This document shows positions 62,250-64,000 of a stretch of DNA of 64,000 bases, one piece after another; position 1 is the stretch's first letter, and every line of letters starts with the position of its first letter. The position numbers were made by a program, and so were the translations under genes. The stretch comes from QHXW01 sp963768075 (GTDB lineage: Bacteria > Acidobacteriota > Terriglobia > Bryobacterales > Bryobacteraceae), in NCBI GenBank assembly GCA_963768075.1, contig CAVYHD010000033.1, positions 744,001 to 808,000 of the forward strand, read 5' to 3'. The notes below the pieces were generated by a model. That model was not told the DNA's origin. It searched no databases and worked only from the letters and a program-made list of their open reading frames with translations.

Positions 62250-63173
62250 TTGGAGGACGTGAGGTTCGAGTTTTTCCGGCTCCGCTTCCACTTCCAAGCC
62301 GTCGACCCACTCTCGTTTCCGTCCGAAGGAACCGGCAACACGGTGCGCGGGGCGTTTGGGTACGCCTTGCGGCAAGCGGCCTGCCGATGCGCTCTGGGCA
62401 CACACCACCGGGGTTGCGTCTATGCACGGATCTTTGAACCACGCGCGACGGCCCGCCAGGGGCCCAGCGGATTCGCGGAGTGGCCCCGGCCGTTCGTCTT
62501 TCGGACGCGCCACCTGAATGGGCAGGTCATATGCCCGCGGAAGCGCTTCCACTTCGACATGCACTTGTTCGATACGCAAAATCCCGCATTTCCGTATTTC
62601 GCGCAGGCCATCGCGCTTATGACGGACAAAGGGATCGGTCCGGGCCGGCGGCGGGCCAAGCTCACCGCGATCGAGCAGTTGGACTCGGATGACAAAGTTC
62701 TGGGCCGCGTCTCGGATGGCAAGAAATGCGCGACCCTGTTCGAGCCGGCATCGGTGGCGATGGCAGGCAAAAGCGCAGTCTCCTCCTTGCGCATTCAGTT
62801 TTTGACGCCCACCGAACTCAAGTGCGAAGGGGCACTGGCCTTACAGCCCGCCTTCCCCCTGCTGTTCGCGCGCATCCGCGACCGGATCAGCACGCTGCGG
62901 ACGCTCTATGGCCCGGGACCGCTCGAGATCGATTTTCGCGGCATCGGCGAGCGCGCCAGCAGAGTCGTCATGTCCCGCTGCCGGTTGGAAGCGGCACACA
63001 GCGAGCGCCGATCGAGCCGCACCGGCCAAATGCATCCGTTGAGCGGCTTTACCGGTGAGGCTGAATACCAGGGCGGCTTGGGCGAGTTCCTTCCCTATCT
63101 GCACGTCGCCCAATGGACAGGTGTGGGGCGCCAAACGGTGTGGGGCAAAGGCGAGCTTGCGGTGGTGGGGTAG
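62250..63173 (+). CDS. Cas6-like RAMP endoribonuclease (CRISPR_Cas6/DUF2276 type), no CRISPR nearby
   Basis: This 307-residue protein resembles the Cas6 C-terminal-domain family that processes pre-crRNA. It has an N-terminal ferredoxin-like region (FEFFRLRFHFQAVDPLSFPS, then NTVRGAFGYALRQAACRCAL) and the C-terminal signature LSGFTGEAEYQGGLGEFLPY followed by LHVAQWTGVGRQTVWGKGEL, with its glycine-rich turns. TTG 62250 is chosen because GGAAGG lies five to six bases upstream. No CRISPR array or other cas gene is visible within the window. It is followed by a membrane protein gene 8 bases on. Confidence 0.8.
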   Translation: MEDVRFEFFRLRFHFQAVDPLSFPSEGTGNTVRGAFGYALRQAACRCALGTHHRGCVYARIFEPRATARQGPSGFAEWPRPFVFRTRHLNGQVICPRKRFHFDMHLFDTQNPAFPYFAQAIALMTDKGIGPGRRRAKLTAIEQLDSDDKVLGRVSDGKKCATLFEPASVAMAGKSAVSSLRIQFLTPTELKCEGALALQPAFPLLFARIRDRISTLRTLYGPGPLEIDFRGIGERASRVVMSRCRLEAAHSERRSSRTGQMHPLSGFTGEAEYQGGLGEFLPYLHVAQWTGVGRQTVWGKGELAVVG

Positions 63174-63181
63174 AGGCAGCG

Positions 63182-64000
63182 TTGACAGTCGACCCTCGAG
63201 ACCGCCCGCAACGTCCATTTCTCCTGCTCTACGGGGTCGTAGCGCTTATAGCCGGTCTATTCGTTCTCTATTCCCAGACCGTTGCCTTCGCCTGGGACGA
63301 AGGCTTCCATCTGGTGGCCGCGCAACTGATCAAAGGGGGATACAAGCCCTATCTGGATTTCTGCTTTTCGCAGACACCTCTTAATGCGTATTGGAACGCG
63401 GCCTGGATGTGGGTGTTCGGGGAAAGCTGGCGCACCGCTCACGGCGTGGCGGCAATTTTCTCGGCGGGCGCGGTGCTGCTGACCGCGGATTTCATCCTCT
63501 CTCGCTTTCCGGCGCCGGACTGGCGACGCGCGGGTGCGTTAGTGGCTGCCGTGCTCGTGGGCTTGAACACGATGGTTCTGGAGTATGGAACGATCGCGCA
63601 GGCCTACGCGCTGTGCCTGTTCCTCATCGTGGCGGCATTTCGCCTGTCCGTTGTGATTCCGGACCGCACCGGGTGGCTGGTTCCGGCAGCGGCCGGCTTT
63701 CTGGCCTGCGCCGCGGCAAATGCCTCGCTTTTGACGGCCACGGTGGCTCCGGTTCTGCTGGCCTGGATCCTGATTCATAACCGCGCCGGAAGCCGATGGA
63801 TCAAGTTCGCCGCCTTCGCGGGCGGCGGAGTGGTTGCCTGCCTGCCGCTCGCGTGGCTCTTCGCACAGAATGCCCGCGCCGTGTGGTTCGGCATCTTCGA
63901 ATACAATGGCCTTTACCGTCAAGTCGATTGGCCCGGAGCTACCCGCCACAATTTCGAAGTTCTCATTGCCTGGATTGACTCATCCCAAGCCCTGGCGCTG
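63182..64000 (+). CDS. membrane glycosyltransferase (GT39/PMT-like), truncated by window end
   Basis: The partial product of 273 residues is open to the last base. It starts at TTG 63182, then LLLYGVVALIAGLFVLYSQT is the first membrane segment, followed by FAWDEGFHLVAAQLIKGGYK, the Asp-Glu periplasmic loop typical of GT39/PMT/ArnT-like polyprenol-sugar transferases. Further hydrophobic segments are at IFSAGAVLLTADFILS, LVAAVLVGLNTMVLEYG, LCLFLIVAAFRLSVV and AAFAGGGVVACLPLAWLFAQ. The Cas6-like gene ends 8 bases upstream, so they may share a transcript. The full length and specificity lie outside the window. Confidence 0.78.
   Translation, partial: MTVDPRDRPQRPFLLLYGVVALIAGLFVLYSQTVAFAWDEGFHLVAAQLIKGGYKPYLDFCFSQTPLNAYWNAAWMWVFGESWRTAHGVAAIFSAGAVLLTADFILSRFPAPDWRRAGALVAAVLVGLNTMVLEYGTIAQAYALCLFLIVAAFRLSVVIPDRTGWLVPAAAGFLACAAANASLLTATVAPVLLAWILIHNRAGSRWIKFAAFAGGGVVACLPLAWLFAQNARAVWFGIFEYNGLYRQVDWPGATRHNFEVLIAWIDSSQALAL

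Noticed and set aside
62067..64000. CRISPR array next to the Cas6-like gene
   Set aside because: I looked for regularly spaced direct repeats on both sides and saw none in the window.
1..64000. tRNA, rRNA or other structured RNA genes
   Set aside because: No cloverleaf-like sequence with a CCA-adjacent acceptor stem and no rRNA core sequence was recognised in the intergenic stretches.

Overview
This 64 kb window looks like chromosome from an Acidobacteriota bacterium of the Solibacterales/Bryobacterales type. The assignment rests on the gene families present: a 317-residue-frame secreted protein of the Solibacter C-terminal-domain type (48488-49273), an acidobacterial VWFA-related secreted protein (51228-52334), an Oar-like TonB-dependent receptor with an N-terminal carboxypeptidase-regulatory-like domain (36724-39906), and many small secreted proteins, all in a GC-rich background. 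I recognise no rRNA, tRNA or CRISPR array.

Layout. 1-645 is a ribbon-helix-helix/MazF toxin-antitoxin pair. 638-8118 is a minus-strand polysaccharide operon: nucleotidyltransferase, three GT4 glycosyltransferases (one frameshifted), a glycosyltransferase-methyltransferase fusion and a Wzm-type ABC permease carrying a Wzt-like sugar-binding domain. 8146-11020 holds a cupin, a TonB protein, an HD protein and a VapBC pair. 11042-13816 is lutABC (lactate oxidation). 13866-16370 holds secreted and small enzymes. 16348-21685 is a fatty-acid beta-oxidation operon (acyl-CoA dehydrogenase, thiolase and a badly broken FadB-like gene). 21738-33560 mixes a flippase-like membrane protein, a LmbE deacetylase, an AbrB/VapC pair, a secreted hydrolase-like protein, two Gfo/Idh/MocA oxidoreductases (one broken), a CCA-adding-type enzyme and XerD. 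33590-36528 holds an S4 protein, TrmO and an accessory three-Cys-motif/TcmP pair. 36724-46848 is a co-directional run: diheme cytochrome c, PQQ dehydrogenase, RND pump, membrane-fusion protein and TonB receptor. 46903-57697 holds cell-wall, DNA-repair, sugar-kinase, Rid-domain, acetyltransferase and tyrS genes. 57908-64000 holds an EgtD-like methyltransferase, an AAA+/receiver fusion, wecB, infA, cspA, an orphan Cas6-like RAMP protein and a truncated membrane glycosyltransferase.

A striking property is the number of reading-frame breaks. Single one-base indels split a glycosyltransferase, lutB, LmbE, the RND pump, its fusion protein and the AAA+/receiver gene, while the FadB-like gene and one oxidoreductase change frame many times. 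The protein sequence stays family-like across each break, and gene lengths are off by exactly one base in the single-break cases. Assembly indels are therefore as likely as real decay, and raw reads would decide.

The most interesting candidates for new biology are the three-Cys/TcmP module, the Cas6-like protein without CRISPR, the AAA+/receiver fusion, the permease with a Wzt-like domain, the S24 peptidase without a DNA-binding domain, and the cspA leader with an intrinsic terminator.
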